This document shows positions 1 through 7,833 of a DNA stretch of 14,014 nucleotides, one piece after another (positions within the stretch are counted from its first letter, which is position 1; each line of letters begins with the position of its first letter). Origin of the DNA: DAOTVS01 sp034436375 (lineage in GTDB: Bacteria > Chloroflexota > Anaerolineae > SpSt-313). Position numbers and translations under genes: made by a program. Where the stretch lies: contig DAOTVS010000038.1 in assembly GCA_034436375.1 (NCBI GenBank), positions 1 to 14,014 of the forward strand, in the 5' to 3' direction. The notes under the pieces were generated by a model. The model ran no database searches. It was not told the origin of the DNA and saw nothing but the letters and a program-made list of their open reading frames with translations.

Positions 1-17
1 TGTTGTGGAAACAAAAA

Positions 18-57
18 GCGATCAGCCGCCAACCGCCTGCGGTTGCTGGCTGATCGC
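18..57 (-). terminator. Strong hairpin, possible minus-strand terminator
   Basis: Bases 18-34 pair with 41-57 (15 Watson-Crick pairs, one G-T and one mismatch) around a 6-base loop. On the + strand the stem is preceded by a run of A (13-17), so read on the minus strand the stem is followed by TTTTT, which is the layout of an intrinsic terminator. No convincing minus-strand gene ends here, so it may instead mark the end of a + strand gene lying before the window, or be a repeat. The structure is seen directly; the role is inferred. Confidence 0.4.
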
Positions 58-102
58 CATTGATGGGGGCGATTATACTCCGCATGGCGGAGGCGAGTCA
101 AA

Positions 103-278
103 GACCTCACCCCGTGACCCTCCCTCCTGGTGCGCCTGTGTCTGAGCGAGTCCGTCCCGTGCCGGGGACGGGGAACCACAGTGGCAAATTGGCGAGCTTT
201 ACCATCGCACACGCCCCTCGCCGGCGCTGGGCGAGCGTTGCGTATCGCACTGCGCCGGAGAGGGGTTGGGGTGAGGTC
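103..278. repeat. Non-coding G/C-rich segment with imperfect inverted ends (MITE-like)
   Basis: The left end (from 103, gacctcacccc) is matched exactly as a reverse complement by the right end (268-278), and similarity continues imperfectly inward (about 114-127 against 257-267). Between them lie smaller hairpins, for example 152-158 with 165-171 (7 bp, perfect) and a stem around 217-235. There are short open frames on both strands, but they have no recognisable protein content and overlap each other. A small non-autonomous element or folded RNA is possible. No transposase or clear target duplication was seen. Confidence 0.3.
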
Positions 279-309
279 CGGCAGCCGTGAGCGCATTGGC
301 CAAAGACGC

Positions 310-338
310 TTGCTATGGGCAAGAGAATGTGCTAGAAT
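310..338 (+). promoter_or_regulatory. Sigma-70-type promoter with extended -10, upstream of hsp20
   Basis: The -35 candidate ttgcta (310-315) and the -10 tagaat (333-338) are separated by exactly 17 bases, and the -10 is preceded by TG at 330-331 (extended -10). Transcription should start near 345. No CIRCE element (the inverted repeat bound by HrcA) was seen, so a housekeeping promoter is the simplest reading. The leader to the chosen start at 420 would be about 75 bases and holds two alternative small hairpins, 361-366/374-379 and 377-380/385-388. Confidence 0.55.
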
Positions 339-419
339 CGAGGCCTATGGAATATGTCGATGCGATACAGTGAATCGCACGATTGTGCAACAGGGCAAGC
401 TGGTGGAGGCATTGGTAGG

Positions 420-860
420 ATGGGTGGCTGGAGGCAAGACGAGCACCATGTGGGGCCGGCGTTTGAGGATGAGTTAGCCAATTCGATCGCAATGAGGCGC
501 CTGCATGGCGAATGGGTCCTTGGGGCCCAAAAGCGCACCTTCAGGCCGCCCTTTGACGTATATGAGACGGAACAGCACATCGTGATCAAGGTCGAGATCG
601 CCGGCATGCAGGAAGAGGATTTCGACATCTCTCTGGATGGGCATCTCTTGACCATTAGCGGCATCCGGCGCGATACGCCCGGGAAACTGGCCTATCAGCG
701 CATGGAGGTCAACTATGGCGAATTCCGCCTGGACATCCGGTTGCCTCATGTTGTGAAAGAAGAGCAGGTCGAGGCCAGTTATGATCGGGGCTTTTTACTG
801 GTATCGGTGCCCCGGCAGCCGCAGCAGCGGAGGATTCCTATCTCGTCGGTGGATGAGTAG
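420..860 (+). CDS. Small heat-shock protein, Hsp20/alpha-crystallin family
   Basis: ATP-independent cytoplasmic holdase chaperone that binds unfolding proteins. With the start at 420 the protein has 146 residues, normal for the family. The alpha-crystallin domain runs from about residue 41 (FRPPFDVYE) to about 133 and ends in the usual A-x-x-x-R-G-F-L-L signature (residues 119-127). An I-x-I motif (IPI, 139-141), which mediates oligomer contacts, is at the C-terminus. The start at 420 was chosen because GGAGG at 405-409 sits 10 bases upstream and the promoter puts the transcript start near 345. An in-frame ATG at 354 would add 22 residues of non-family sequence and leave almost no leader. It lies just upstream of lon, so refolding and degradation functions are neighbours. 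Confidence 0.9.
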   Translation: MGGWRQDEHHVGPAFEDELANSIAMRRLHGEWVLGAQKRTFRPPFDVYETEQHIVIKVEIAGMQEEDFDISLDGHLLTISGIRRDTPGKLAYQRMEVNYGEFRLDIRLPHVVKEEQVEASYDRGFLLVSVPRQPQQRRIPISSVDE

Positions 861-953
861 GCCCTCGTGCTCATTTGGTGTGTCTCGATCCTGTTGGAAT
901 GATATTGTTACTGGTGATTGTGGGCTATGCCCAAGGGATCTGGTCAAGAACGC

Positions 954-3401
954 ATGAAACCTGACAAAGTAGATAGCGAAAGCGGTTCCCCGGCAGTCCC
1001 AGAGGTTCTGCCCGTTCTGCCGCTCAAGAACACGGTTATTTTCCCGATGACCCTGCAGCCGCTCATTGTGGGCCAGCCTCGCTCGATTCAGCTCGTGGAT
1101 GAGGTCGTGGTGGCTGACCGGCTGGTGGCCCTGGTGGCCCTTAAGAATGAGGGGACTGAGGAGCCCAAGCCCGATGACCTCTATCGGGTTGGCACGATGG
1201 CGATGATCCATCGCCTGGCCAAGGCGCCCGACGGGACCACGCGCCTGATTATTCAGGGGCTGGAGCGCATTCGGCTGGGTGAGTTCACGCAGACTTCCCC
1301 CTATATGAAAGCGCGGGTGGAGGCTGCGCCTGAACAGCGCGAGGAGGGTCTGGAGATCGAGGCCCTGACGCGCAACGTTTCCGAGTTGTTCCGCAAGCTG
1401 GTGTCGCTGGTTTCGTACCTGCCCGAAGAGCTGGCTATGGCCGCGCTCTCGACGGATGACCCGAGGCAGCTGGTCTATATGGTGGCCACGGGCGTGCGCA
1501 TGTCATTGGCCGACGCCCAAGAGATTCTGGAGATCGAAGGCCTGCAGGGCAAGCTGCAAAAGCTGAGCACTGTTCTGGCCCGTGAGGTCAATGTGCTCGA
1601 GCTGGGCAAAAAGATCCAGAGCGAGGCACAGGGCGAGATGGAAAAGGCGCAGCGTGAGTATCTGCTGCGCGAGCAGCTCAAGGCCATCCGCAAGGAGCTG
1701 GGCGAAGAGGATGAGCAGGCCGTCGAGGTCCGCGAGCTGCGCGAGAAGGTGGAAAAGGTCGGCATGCCGGAAGAGGCCAAGCGGGAGGCGCTGAAGGAGC
1801 TGGATCGCCTCTCCAAGATGCCGACGGCGGCAGCCGAGTATTCGGTGATCCGCACCTATCTGGGCTGGCTTACGGAGCTGCCCTGGCAGGTGACGACGGA
1901 TGACGACCTCGATATCGGCCGGGCACGGCGGGTCCTTGATGAAGATCATTATGATCTGGAGAAGCTCAAGAGCCGCATCCTGGAATACCTGGCGGTGCGC
2001 AAGCTGCGGCAGGAGCGGGGCGGCCACGCCGAAGCTGACCCCGACGAGCCGGGGGATCACATCCGCCGTGAGCGCGAAGGCGTGATTCTGTGCTTCGTAG
2101 GCCCTCCGGGCACCGGCAAGACATCTCTGGGCCAGTCGATCGCGCGGGCCATGGGGCGCAAGTTTATCCGCCAATCGCTGGGCGGTGTGCGCGATGAGGC
2201 CGAAATTCGGGGCTTCCGGCGCACGTATGTCGGCGCGCTGCCAGGGCGTATCATCCAGGCCATTCGCCGGGCCGAAAGCAAGAATCCGGTCTTTATGCTG
2301 GATGAGGTCGACAAGATCGGCGCCGATTTCAGGGGGGACCCAGCCTCGGCCCTGCTGGAGGTGTTGGATCCCGAGCAGAACCGCGAGTTCCGTGATCACT
2401 ATCTGGATGTGCCGTTCGACCTGTCGCAGGTGATGTTCATCACCACGGCTAACGTGCTGGATACCATCCCGGGGCCGCTGCGCGACCGCATGGAGATTCT
2501 GCAACTCTCCGGCTATACGGAATTGGAAAAGCTACACATTGCCGAGGGGTACCTGGTGCCGAGGCAGGTGCGCGAGAATTCGCTCAAGCCGGAAGAGATC
2601 TCTTTCACTGAGGATGCGTTGCGCCGGATCATCCGCGACTATACACGGGAAGCGGGCGTGCGCAACCTGGAGCGAGAGATCGGGGCGGTCTGCCGCAAGG
2701 TAGCCACCAAGATTGCGGAAGGACAGGCAGGCCCCTACGAGATAACACCCGAGCTGGTGGCGGAATACCTGGGCCCCGCCCGGTTCACCTACGAAGTAGC
2801 AGAGCGCACTGAGGTGCCCGGCGTAGCGACCGGGCTTTCCTGGACGCCTACGGGCGGCGACATCCTGTTCGTCGAGGCGACTCGTATGCCTGGCAGCAAG
2901 GGGTTCACCCTGACCGGGCAACTGGGCGAGGTGATGCGCGAGTCGGCGCAGGCTGCACTCAGTTACGTGCGCGCCAATGCCGAAGCGCTCGGCATTGATC
3001 CGGACTTTTATGATCACACCGATATTCATCTGCATGTGCCAGAAGGGGCCATTCCGAAGGATGGGCCGTCGGCCGGTGTGACGATGGCGACAGCTTTGGC
3101 CAGCCTGCTGACCGGGCGCCCGGTGCGCTCGAATGTGGGCATGACTGGTGAGATCACGTTGCGCGGCCAGGTGTTGCCCATCGGTGGGCTCAAGGAAAAG
3201 GTGCTGGCTGCCAATCGCGCCGGGCTGACGACGATCATCATGCCGCGCCGCAACGAGAAGGACCTGGAGGAGGTGCCGGCCGAGGTGCGAGACAAGATGG
3301 AGTTTATATTGGTTGATCGAGTCTCGCAGGTCTTTGATGCGGCGCTGGCAGACCCCAAGGCCGAAAGTGAGCGCGAACAGGCGCCGGCAGCAAGTGAATA
3401 G
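954..3401 (+). CDS. lon: ATP-dependent protease Lon (La)
   Basis: Cytoplasmic AAA+ serine protease that degrades damaged and regulatory proteins. The 815 residues match LonA. The N-terminal substrate-binding domain begins with LPVLPLKNTVIFPM and a helical, charged segment follows (about 205-330). The ATPase module has Walker A GPPGTGKT at 383-390 and Walker B FMLDEVDKIG with D450/E451. The C-terminal protease domain has the catalytic Ser706 in PKDGPSAG and Lys749 in GGLKEKVL, with the 43-residue separation seen in E. coli Lon. Start choice is uncertain: ATG 954 gives the best N-terminus, while ATG 927 and TTG 918 are in frame upstream. The 93-base gap after hsp20 has only weak promoter-like matches (ttggtg 875-880, aatgat 898-903), so co-transcription with hsp20 is plausible. 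Confidence 0.97.
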   Translation: MKPDKVDSESGSPAVPEVLPVLPLKNTVIFPMTLQPLIVGQPRSIQLVDEVVVADRLVALVALKNEGTEEPKPDDLYRVGTMAMIHRLAKAPDGTTRLIIQGLERIRLGEFTQTSPYMKARVEAAPEQREEGLEIEALTRNVSELFRKLVSLVSYLPEELAMAALSTDDPRQLVYMVATGVRMSLADAQEILEIEGLQGKLQKLSTVLAREVNVLELGKKIQSEAQGEMEKAQREYLLREQLKAIRKELGEEDEQAVEVRELREKVEKVGMPEEAKREALKELDRLSKMPTAAAEYSVIRTYLGWLTELPWQVTTDDDLDIGRARRVLDEDHYDLEKLKSRILEYLAVRKLRQERGGHAEADPDEPGDHIRREREGVILCFVGPPGTGKTSLGQSIARAMGRKFIRQSLGGVRDEAEIRGFRRTYVGALPGRIIQAIRRAESKNPVFMLDEVDKIGADFRGDPASALLEVLDPEQNREFRDHYLDVPFDLSQVMFITTANVLDTIPGPLRDRMEILQLSGYTELEKLHIAEGYLVPRQVRENSLKPEEISFTEDALRRIIRDYTREAGVRNLEREIGAVCRKVATKIAEGQAGPYEITPELVAEYLGPARFTYEVAERTEVPGVATGLSWTPTGGDILFVEATRMPGSKGFTLTGQLGEVMRESAQAALSYVRANAEALGIDPDFYDHTDIHLHVPEGAIPKDGPSAGVTMATALASLLTGRPVRSNVGMTGEITLRGQVLPIGGLKEKVLAANRAGLTTIIMPRRNEKDLEEVPAEVRDKMEFILVDRVSQVFDAALADPKAESEREQAPAASE

Positions 3402-3411
3402 ACCGCATTCG

Positions 3412-3438
3412 GGGTGGGCGCCTGTATGGCGCCTACCC
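3412..3438 (+). terminator. Hairpin after lon, without T-tract
   Basis: Bases 3412-3422 and 3428-3438 form an 11-bp stem (one G-T pair) around a 5-base loop, beginning 11 bases after the lon stop. It is well placed for a terminator or 3'-end stabiliser. The following bases (tgggtcagg) are not T-rich, so classical intrinsic termination is doubtful. Confidence 0.4.
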
Positions 3439-3474
3439 TGGGTCAGGAGGCAAGCGAACTCGCTAGATAGCCCG

Positions 3475-3503
3475 TTGCTCCATCGATCGACTATTCTCAT
3501 TAT
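3475..3503 (+). promoter_or_regulatory. Weak promoter candidate upstream of the PHP gene
   Basis: The -35-like ttgctc (3475-3480) and -10-like cattat (3498-3503) are 17 bases apart. They match consensus at 3 and 4 positions, so this is only a candidate. It is the best-spaced pair noticed in the 267-base gap between lon and the next gene. Confidence 0.22.
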
Positions 3504-3509
3504 GCAAAT

Positions 3510-3527
3510 GGCACGGTAATCCGTGCC
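3510..3527 (+). other. Perfect 7-bp hairpin in the lon-PHP intergenic region
   Basis: Bases 3510-3516 (ggcacgg) pair perfectly with 3521-3527 around a taat tetraloop. If the promoter candidate just upstream is real, the hairpin would sit at the very 5' end of the transcript. No T-tract follows. The rest of the gap (3528-3658) shows nothing I can name. Confidence 0.35.
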
Positions 3528-3668
3528 GAACCGAGGCGCCAGGTGGCAGGGCTGATGGATTGCGCGCTAACCATTGATCCTCATGCCTATTCTGTGGACC
3601 TCAGATTCCGCAGGCGCGGGCGGGAGTAGGGGCCATTCCACTGTTGGTGCCCTTTTCCGGAGGATTGT

Positions 3669-5435
3669 GTGACACACAAAAAAAAGAATATGCAGTGGCG
3701 GCGGGTTGACTTGCACATCCACACGCCCGCGTCGGCCTGCTATCAGCAGCCGGAGGCGACCTTTCTCGATATTCTGCTGCGGGCCGAGGCGCGGGGGCTG
3801 GATGTGGTCGCCTTTACCGACCACAATACGGTGGCAGGCTATGCCGCGATGCGCCGGGAGATTGAGCAACTCCTCTTCCTGGAGCGGCTGGACCGCTTGC
3901 GGCCGGAAGAGAAGGAACAGTTGGAGCAGTATCGGCGGCTTTCGGAGAAGCTGTTAGTTTTGCCCGGCTTTGAGTTCACAGCGACCCTGGGGTTCCATAT
4001 CCTGGGCATTTTCTCGGAGCGGATCAGTGTGCGTGAGCTGGAGCATATCCTGCTTAACCTGCGTATCCCGCCCGATAAGCTCGATCTGGGGTCCAGCGAA
4101 GTCGGCGCCACGGCCGATGTGCTACAGGCTTACCGGGTGATCCACGAAGCCGGCGGCATTGCCATTGCGGCCCACGCGAACTCGACCCACGGTGTGGCCA
4201 TGCAGGATTTCGACTTTGGCGGCCAGACCAAGATCTCGTACACGCAGGATCCGCACCTTCATGCTTTGGAAGTAACCGACCTGGAGAGCCGGCGGCGGCG
4301 CTCGACGGCCTCCTTCTTCAATGGCTCCAAGCCCGAGTATCCGCGGCGCATGCACTGCATTCAGGGCTCCGATGCGCACCGCCTGGCGCGAGACCCCGAC
4401 GACCCGACGAACCTGGGCGTGGGCGATCGGGCGACCGAGATGTTGCTGCCGGAGATCAGTTTTGAGGCCATCAAGGGCGTATTCGAAGGCGCTGATTTCG
4501 CACGCACACGTCCCTATCGGCCGGCGACGGCGCCCTTTGATCATGTGCGCGCGGCGCGCGAGCAGGGCGCCAGCATCGTGCAATCGTTCCACGAGAGCAT
4601 GGCTCGCAAAGGCGGCCGCATGCAGGCGGTGTTGCGCGATATTGTGGCTTTTGCCAACACCAACGGCGGGACGATTTTCGTCGGCGTCAGCGCCAACCCC
4701 AAGGCGACCCCGGTGGGCGTGGAACGCCCGGAGGATGCGATCACCGAGCTGCGGGCAGAGATCCAGCGCACGATCACGCCGCCCATCGATGTGGTGATCG
4801 ATGTGTTGCAGAGTGACGGCAAGAATATCGTGCGCATCGTGGTGCCCAAGGGGGAGAATATCCCCTATGTAGTGGATGGCAGCCTGATTTACGTGCGGCA
4901 GGAGTCAGAGACCAACCTGGCGATGCGTGACGAGATCGTGCGCCTGGTGCGCCAGGCCATCAGCGCCGAGGGCGCGCCGGCGACCATGGGTGAGGCGGGT
5001 CAGGCCGAGAGCGCTGACGTTCCGGTGGATAGGCCCGAGGCAGTGAGCGCGGTGCCGGTGGTGGATGGTATTGAGCCGCCACGCACAGGGGTGGAGATTG
5101 TGCAGACCGAGGAGCGCAAGGGTGTCTTTTACCACACCATGCGCGACCTGCGGAACGGCAGCCAGGTGCAGAATGTGACGCGGTCGTCGGCGCGGCGCCT
5201 GTGGCAATACGCCATTGCCAGCAAAGAGAAGCACAAACTGGACGATGCCGAGGTGACCTGGGCGGGGCCGCTGGGGCTGTGGCGCAAATATCAGCAGGGG
5301 CGCCGCACGCGCTTTGACCTGGTGCAACGTCTGCCCGATGGCGGCCTGCGCGTGTATTATGGAGTGACCGAGGAAGGTATTCATGGGCCCTGGAAGCCCG
5401 TGGTGGGGGCGAATGATCTGACCCCCGACTTGTAG
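3669..5435 (+). CDS. PHP-domain phosphoesterase fused to AlbA_2/Schlafen-type domain
   Basis: A 588-residue three-part protein. Residues about 12-270 are a PHP (polymerase and histidinol phosphatase) metal-dependent hydrolase domain. It has DLHIH (H16, H18), TDHN (50-53), E102 in PGFEF, H110, H169 in AAHAN and D235/H237 in GSDAH, so the metal-binding set looks intact. Residues about 300-425 resemble AlbA_2 (divergent AAA_4, Schlafen-like), with ANTNGGT at 329-335 followed by IFVGV. A Pro/Ala/Glu-rich linker (about 436-474) leads to about 110 C-terminal residues, rich in Arg and aromatics (RSSARRLWQYAI), that I do not recognise. The GTG start is supported by GGAGG at 3659-3663, five bases away; ATG 3690 is the alternative. 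Substrate is unknown: PHP enzymes cleave phosphoesters, and AlbA_2 proteins are often tied to nucleic acids, so a nucleic-acid role is a guess. Confidence 0.85.
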   Translation: MTHKKKNMQWRRVDLHIHTPASACYQQPEATFLDILLRAEARGLDVVAFTDHNTVAGYAAMRREIEQLLFLERLDRLRPEEKEQLEQYRRLSEKLLVLPGFEFTATLGFHILGIFSERISVRELEHILLNLRIPPDKLDLGSSEVGATADVLQAYRVIHEAGGIAIAAHANSTHGVAMQDFDFGGQTKISYTQDPHLHALEVTDLESRRRRSTASFFNGSKPEYPRRMHCIQGSDAHRLARDPDDPTNLGVGDRATEMLLPEISFEAIKGVFEGADFARTRPYRPATAPFDHVRAAREQGASIVQSFHESMARKGGRMQAVLRDIVAFANTNGGTIFVGVSANPKATPVGVERPEDAITELRAEIQRTITPPIDVVIDVLQSDGKNIVRIVVPKGENIPYVVDGSLIYVRQESETNLAMRDEIVRLVRQAISAEGAPATMGEAGQAESADVPVDRPEAVSAVPVVDGIEPPRTGVEIVQTEERKGVFYHTMRDLRNGSQVQNVTRSSARRLWQYAIASKEKHKLDDAEVTWAGPLGLWRKYQQGRRTRFDLVQRLPDGGLRVYYGVTEEGIHGPWKPVVGANDLTPDL

Positions 5436-5452
5436 TAGAGGAAGGGGCGAAA

Positions 5453-5500
5453 AGGGGAAAGGGACCGCGACGAGCATTCTTCCGCGGTTCCCTTTCCCCT
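5453..5500 (+). terminator. Long hairpin terminator candidate between PHP gene and transporter
   Basis: Bases 5453-5469 pair with 5483-5500 to give a 17-bp stem with a single bulged T. It starts 17 bases after the stop of the PHP gene. The downstream sequence (cctttctgtt) is only moderately T-rich. It probably separates the PHP gene from the following long operon, but rho-independence is not certain. Confidence 0.5.
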
Positions 5501-5559
5501 CCTTTCTGTTCCGGCCTTTAACATGCGTATCGGGTTGAGCCATAGGAGACTGAGCCGAC

Positions 5560-6921
5560 ATGAAACGCCGCCATATCATTGCCTATAGCGCCGGTTCCCT
5601 GGGCACCGCTCTCAGCATGCAGTGCTTTAACACTGTGGTCCCCTATTTCTATATGGATGTGCTCAAGCTGGCCCCTGCGCTCTTTGGCGTGGCGATGACG
5701 ATCTATGCCATCTGGAACGCGCTCAATGATCCGTTGGCCGGGCAGATTTCCGACCGCACCCGGACTCGCTGGGGGCGCCGCATTCCCTACATCCTCTTTC
5801 TAACCGTTCCCATGGCGCTCCTGTTCATCGCCGTCTGGCTGCCTCCTTTCCGCGGTGATCAACCGGGCCAGATGACCCCCCTGTTCATCTATTTCCTGGT
5901 GGTTATCTGCCTGTTCGATGGGCTGTGGACCTTTGTGGTGCTCAACTGGACGGCGCTTTTCCCCGAGATGTTCCCGGAGCATCGCGACCGCTCGGAGGTC
6001 TCGGGCTGGCGGCAGGTGTTTTCCATCATCGGCCTGATTGTGGGCGTGGCGCTGCCTTTCGTGGTGGCCAGGCAGTTCGGCTATGCGGCCATGGGCATTA
6101 GCTTTGCCGTTATCACGGCTGCGACGCTCCTCATCTCTTTGTTGGGAAGCAAGGAGAATCTGCAGTTCAGCCAGGAGGAAGCGCTGAGCCTGGTGGATGC
6201 TCTCAAGGCCACTTTCCGGAACCGGTCTTTCCTGCTTTTCCTGGTGCTGAACCTCTTCATCAATTTCGTCTTTGAGATGCTGACGGGCGGCCTGCCTTTC
6301 TATGCCAAGTATGTGCTGCACGTGGGTGAGACGGAAACCTCGATCCTGCTGGGGTTGGCGCTGATTGCCGCGTTGCCAATGCTCGCCCTCTGGACATGGG
6401 TATCAATCCGCAAGGGGGCGCGGACGGCGCTGCTGTATGCGCAAGGGGCTTTTGCCGTCGGGCTGGCGCCGCTGCTTTTCATCAGAGGGTTTATGGCGGC
6501 GGTGCTGGTGATGGTCCTGATGGGGGTTGGCTTTGCCGGCCTGCTGATGCTGACGGACATTATGATCGCCGATGTGGTGGATGAGGATGAACTGCACACC
6601 GGCGTGCGCCGCGAGGGCATGTTCTTCGGCATGAACGGTTTTGTGGTGCGTTTTGCCATTGCCATGCAGGCCATCGCCATCTCGACCATCTTTTCCATGA
6701 CGGGCTACAATGCGTCGCTGCCTGTCGAGGCGCAGCCGCCGGCTGTGGAGGTGGGGCTACGGGTCATGCTGGCGGCGCTGCCGATTCTCGGGCTGGCTGT
6801 GAGCTTTGTTTTTACCTGGCTCTTCCCGCTGCATGGCTCTCGCCTGGCGGCGGTCAAGGCGCAGGTGGCGGCGCTGCATCAGGCCAAGGCGGGGCGGACG
6901 ACTGTGGCAGCGGAGGGATAG
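5560..6921 (+). CDS. GPH-family (MFS_2) sugar:cation symporter
   Basis: A 453-residue inner-membrane transporter with about 12 hydrophobic segments. The N-terminal part carries an MFS motif-A-like loop, DPLAGQISDRTRTRWGRR, after helix 2. The C-terminal half contains DVVDEDELHTGVRREGMFFG, the stretch typical of glycoside-pentoside-hexuronide symporters such as MelB and XynB relatives. It probably imports a sugar or glycoside with a cation, but the substrate cannot be read from sequence. ATG 5560 follows AGGAG (5544-5548) at 11 bases. It is the first gene of a nine-gene + strand run, and the next gene starts 3 bases after its stop. A terpenoid or lipid precursor substrate cannot be excluded given the downstream genes. 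Confidence 0.88.
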   Translation: MKRRHIIAYSAGSLGTALSMQCFNTVVPYFYMDVLKLAPALFGVAMTIYAIWNALNDPLAGQISDRTRTRWGRRIPYILFLTVPMALLFIAVWLPPFRGDQPGQMTPLFIYFLVVICLFDGLWTFVVLNWTALFPEMFPEHRDRSEVSGWRQVFSIIGLIVGVALPFVVARQFGYAAMGISFAVITAATLLISLLGSKENLQFSQEEALSLVDALKATFRNRSFLLFLVLNLFINFVFEMLTGGLPFYAKYVLHVGETETSILLGLALIAALPMLALWTWVSIRKGARTALLYAQGAFAVGLAPLLFIRGFMAAVLVMVLMGVGFAGLLMLTDIMIADVVDEDELHTGVRREGMFFGMNGFVVRFAIAMQAIAISTIFSMTGYNASLPVEAQPPAVEVGLRVMLAALPILGLAVSFVFTWLFPLHGSRLAAVKAQVAALHQAKAGRTTVAAEG

Positions 6922-6924
6922 GCG

Positions 6925-7833
6925 ATGGCTGAGGGGCGCGTGGTACGGGTGGCGGCAATCCAGTGGGCGGCGCCGCTGGAGCCGGCGCTGGGGACGTTGA
7001 CGGCGCTGATCCATCCGCCCCTGGCCCAGGCGGCGCAGGCCGGCGCCCAACTGGTGGTGTTCGCGCCCGGCATTGATCAGGCGTTGGCTGCCTTCGCGGC
7101 CCGGGAGGCCGAGCCGCCGGCAGCGCCCGAGGTGCGCCGTTTTGCAGCCGAGCAGAAGCTGGCCATGGCCCTGAGCCAACGTTTCGACGCGCTGGGGCGG
7201 GCCCTGGCGAGCCAATACCGGGTGGTGCTGGCGCTGGGCTCGGTGCTTGTGCGCCGCCTGGAAGGGACGGTGCGCGTGGCCTACCTCTATGGGCCCAAGG
7301 GCGACCTGCTGGGCTTTCAGGGGCAGACGCACCGTTCGCCTGCCGAGCGCGAGCATGATTTGCTGGTGGAGACGACGCTCTCGCCCATCGATACTCCGGT
7401 GGGTCGGGTGGGCCTGGTGACCGGGGCCGACGTGGAATATCCGGAGGTGAGCCGCATCCTCTGCCTGCAGGGGGCGGAGATTCTGGTGCATCAGGGTATG
7501 CTGGCGCGCTTTAGCGAGGCGCTGGCCCTCTCTCGCCTATGGCGCGAGGTGCAGGCCAACCAGGTTTTCGGGGTCGAGGCTTACAGTGTTGCCGAGGGCT
7601 GCCGGGGCCGCTCAGCGATTCACTGCCCGGTGGAGATGGCGCCGGACCGCAGCGGGTGGTTGGCGCGTGCTGCCGATGACGCCCAGCCGGCTGTGGTGGT
7701 GGCTGACCTGGATTTCGACCGCCTCAAGCAGGTGACCGGCGCCTACCCTCTGCATGCCCTGCGCAACCCTGGCCTGTACCGGCGCTACCTGCCGGTTATT
7801 TATGACCGGAGTGAGGACCATGACCGTGCTTGA
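6925..7833 (+). CDS. Nitrilase-superfamily protein lacking the catalytic triad
   Basis: A 302-residue protein with the carbon-nitrogen hydrolase fold pattern: VRVAAIQW at the N-terminus, AYLYGPKGDLLG, then QGAEILVHQG and the C-terminal YRRYLP tail shared with the next gene. Aligned by eye with that neighbour, all three catalytic residues are gone: Glu is Pro48 (VVFAPGID), Lys is Gln134 (GQTHRSP) and Cys is Gly167 (TGADVEYPE). Hydrolase activity is therefore unlikely; a structural or regulatory partner of the following intact paralogue is the natural inference. The reading frame is open throughout, so it is not a decayed gene. ATG 6925 has GGAGGGA (6912-6918) upstream, overlapping the end of the transporter gene. 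Its 3' end overlaps the next gene by 14 bases, which suggests coupled translation. Confidence 0.85.
   Translation: MAEGRVVRVAAIQWAAPLEPALGTLTALIHPPLAQAAQAGAQLVVFAPGIDQALAAFAAREAEPPAAPEVRRFAAEQKLAMALSQRFDALGRALASQYRVVLALGSVLVRRLEGTVRVAYLYGPKGDLLGFQGQTHRSPAEREHDLLVETTLSPIDTPVGRVGLVTGADVEYPEVSRILCLQGAEILVHQGMLARFSEALALSRLWREVQANQVFGVEAYSVAEGCRGRSAIHCPVEMAPDRSGWLARAADDAQPAVVVADLDFDRLKQVTGAYPLHALRNPGLYRRYLPVIYDRSEDHDRA

Noticed and set aside
60..353. Short open frames before hsp20 on both strands
   Set aside because: They overlap one another, lack convincing ribosome sites and family similarity, and fall in the inverted-ended non-coding block.
1503..3500. Long minus-strand open frames across lon (about 320-330 codons)
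   Set aside because: They are shadows of a clear lon coding region in GC-rich DNA and show no protein family features.
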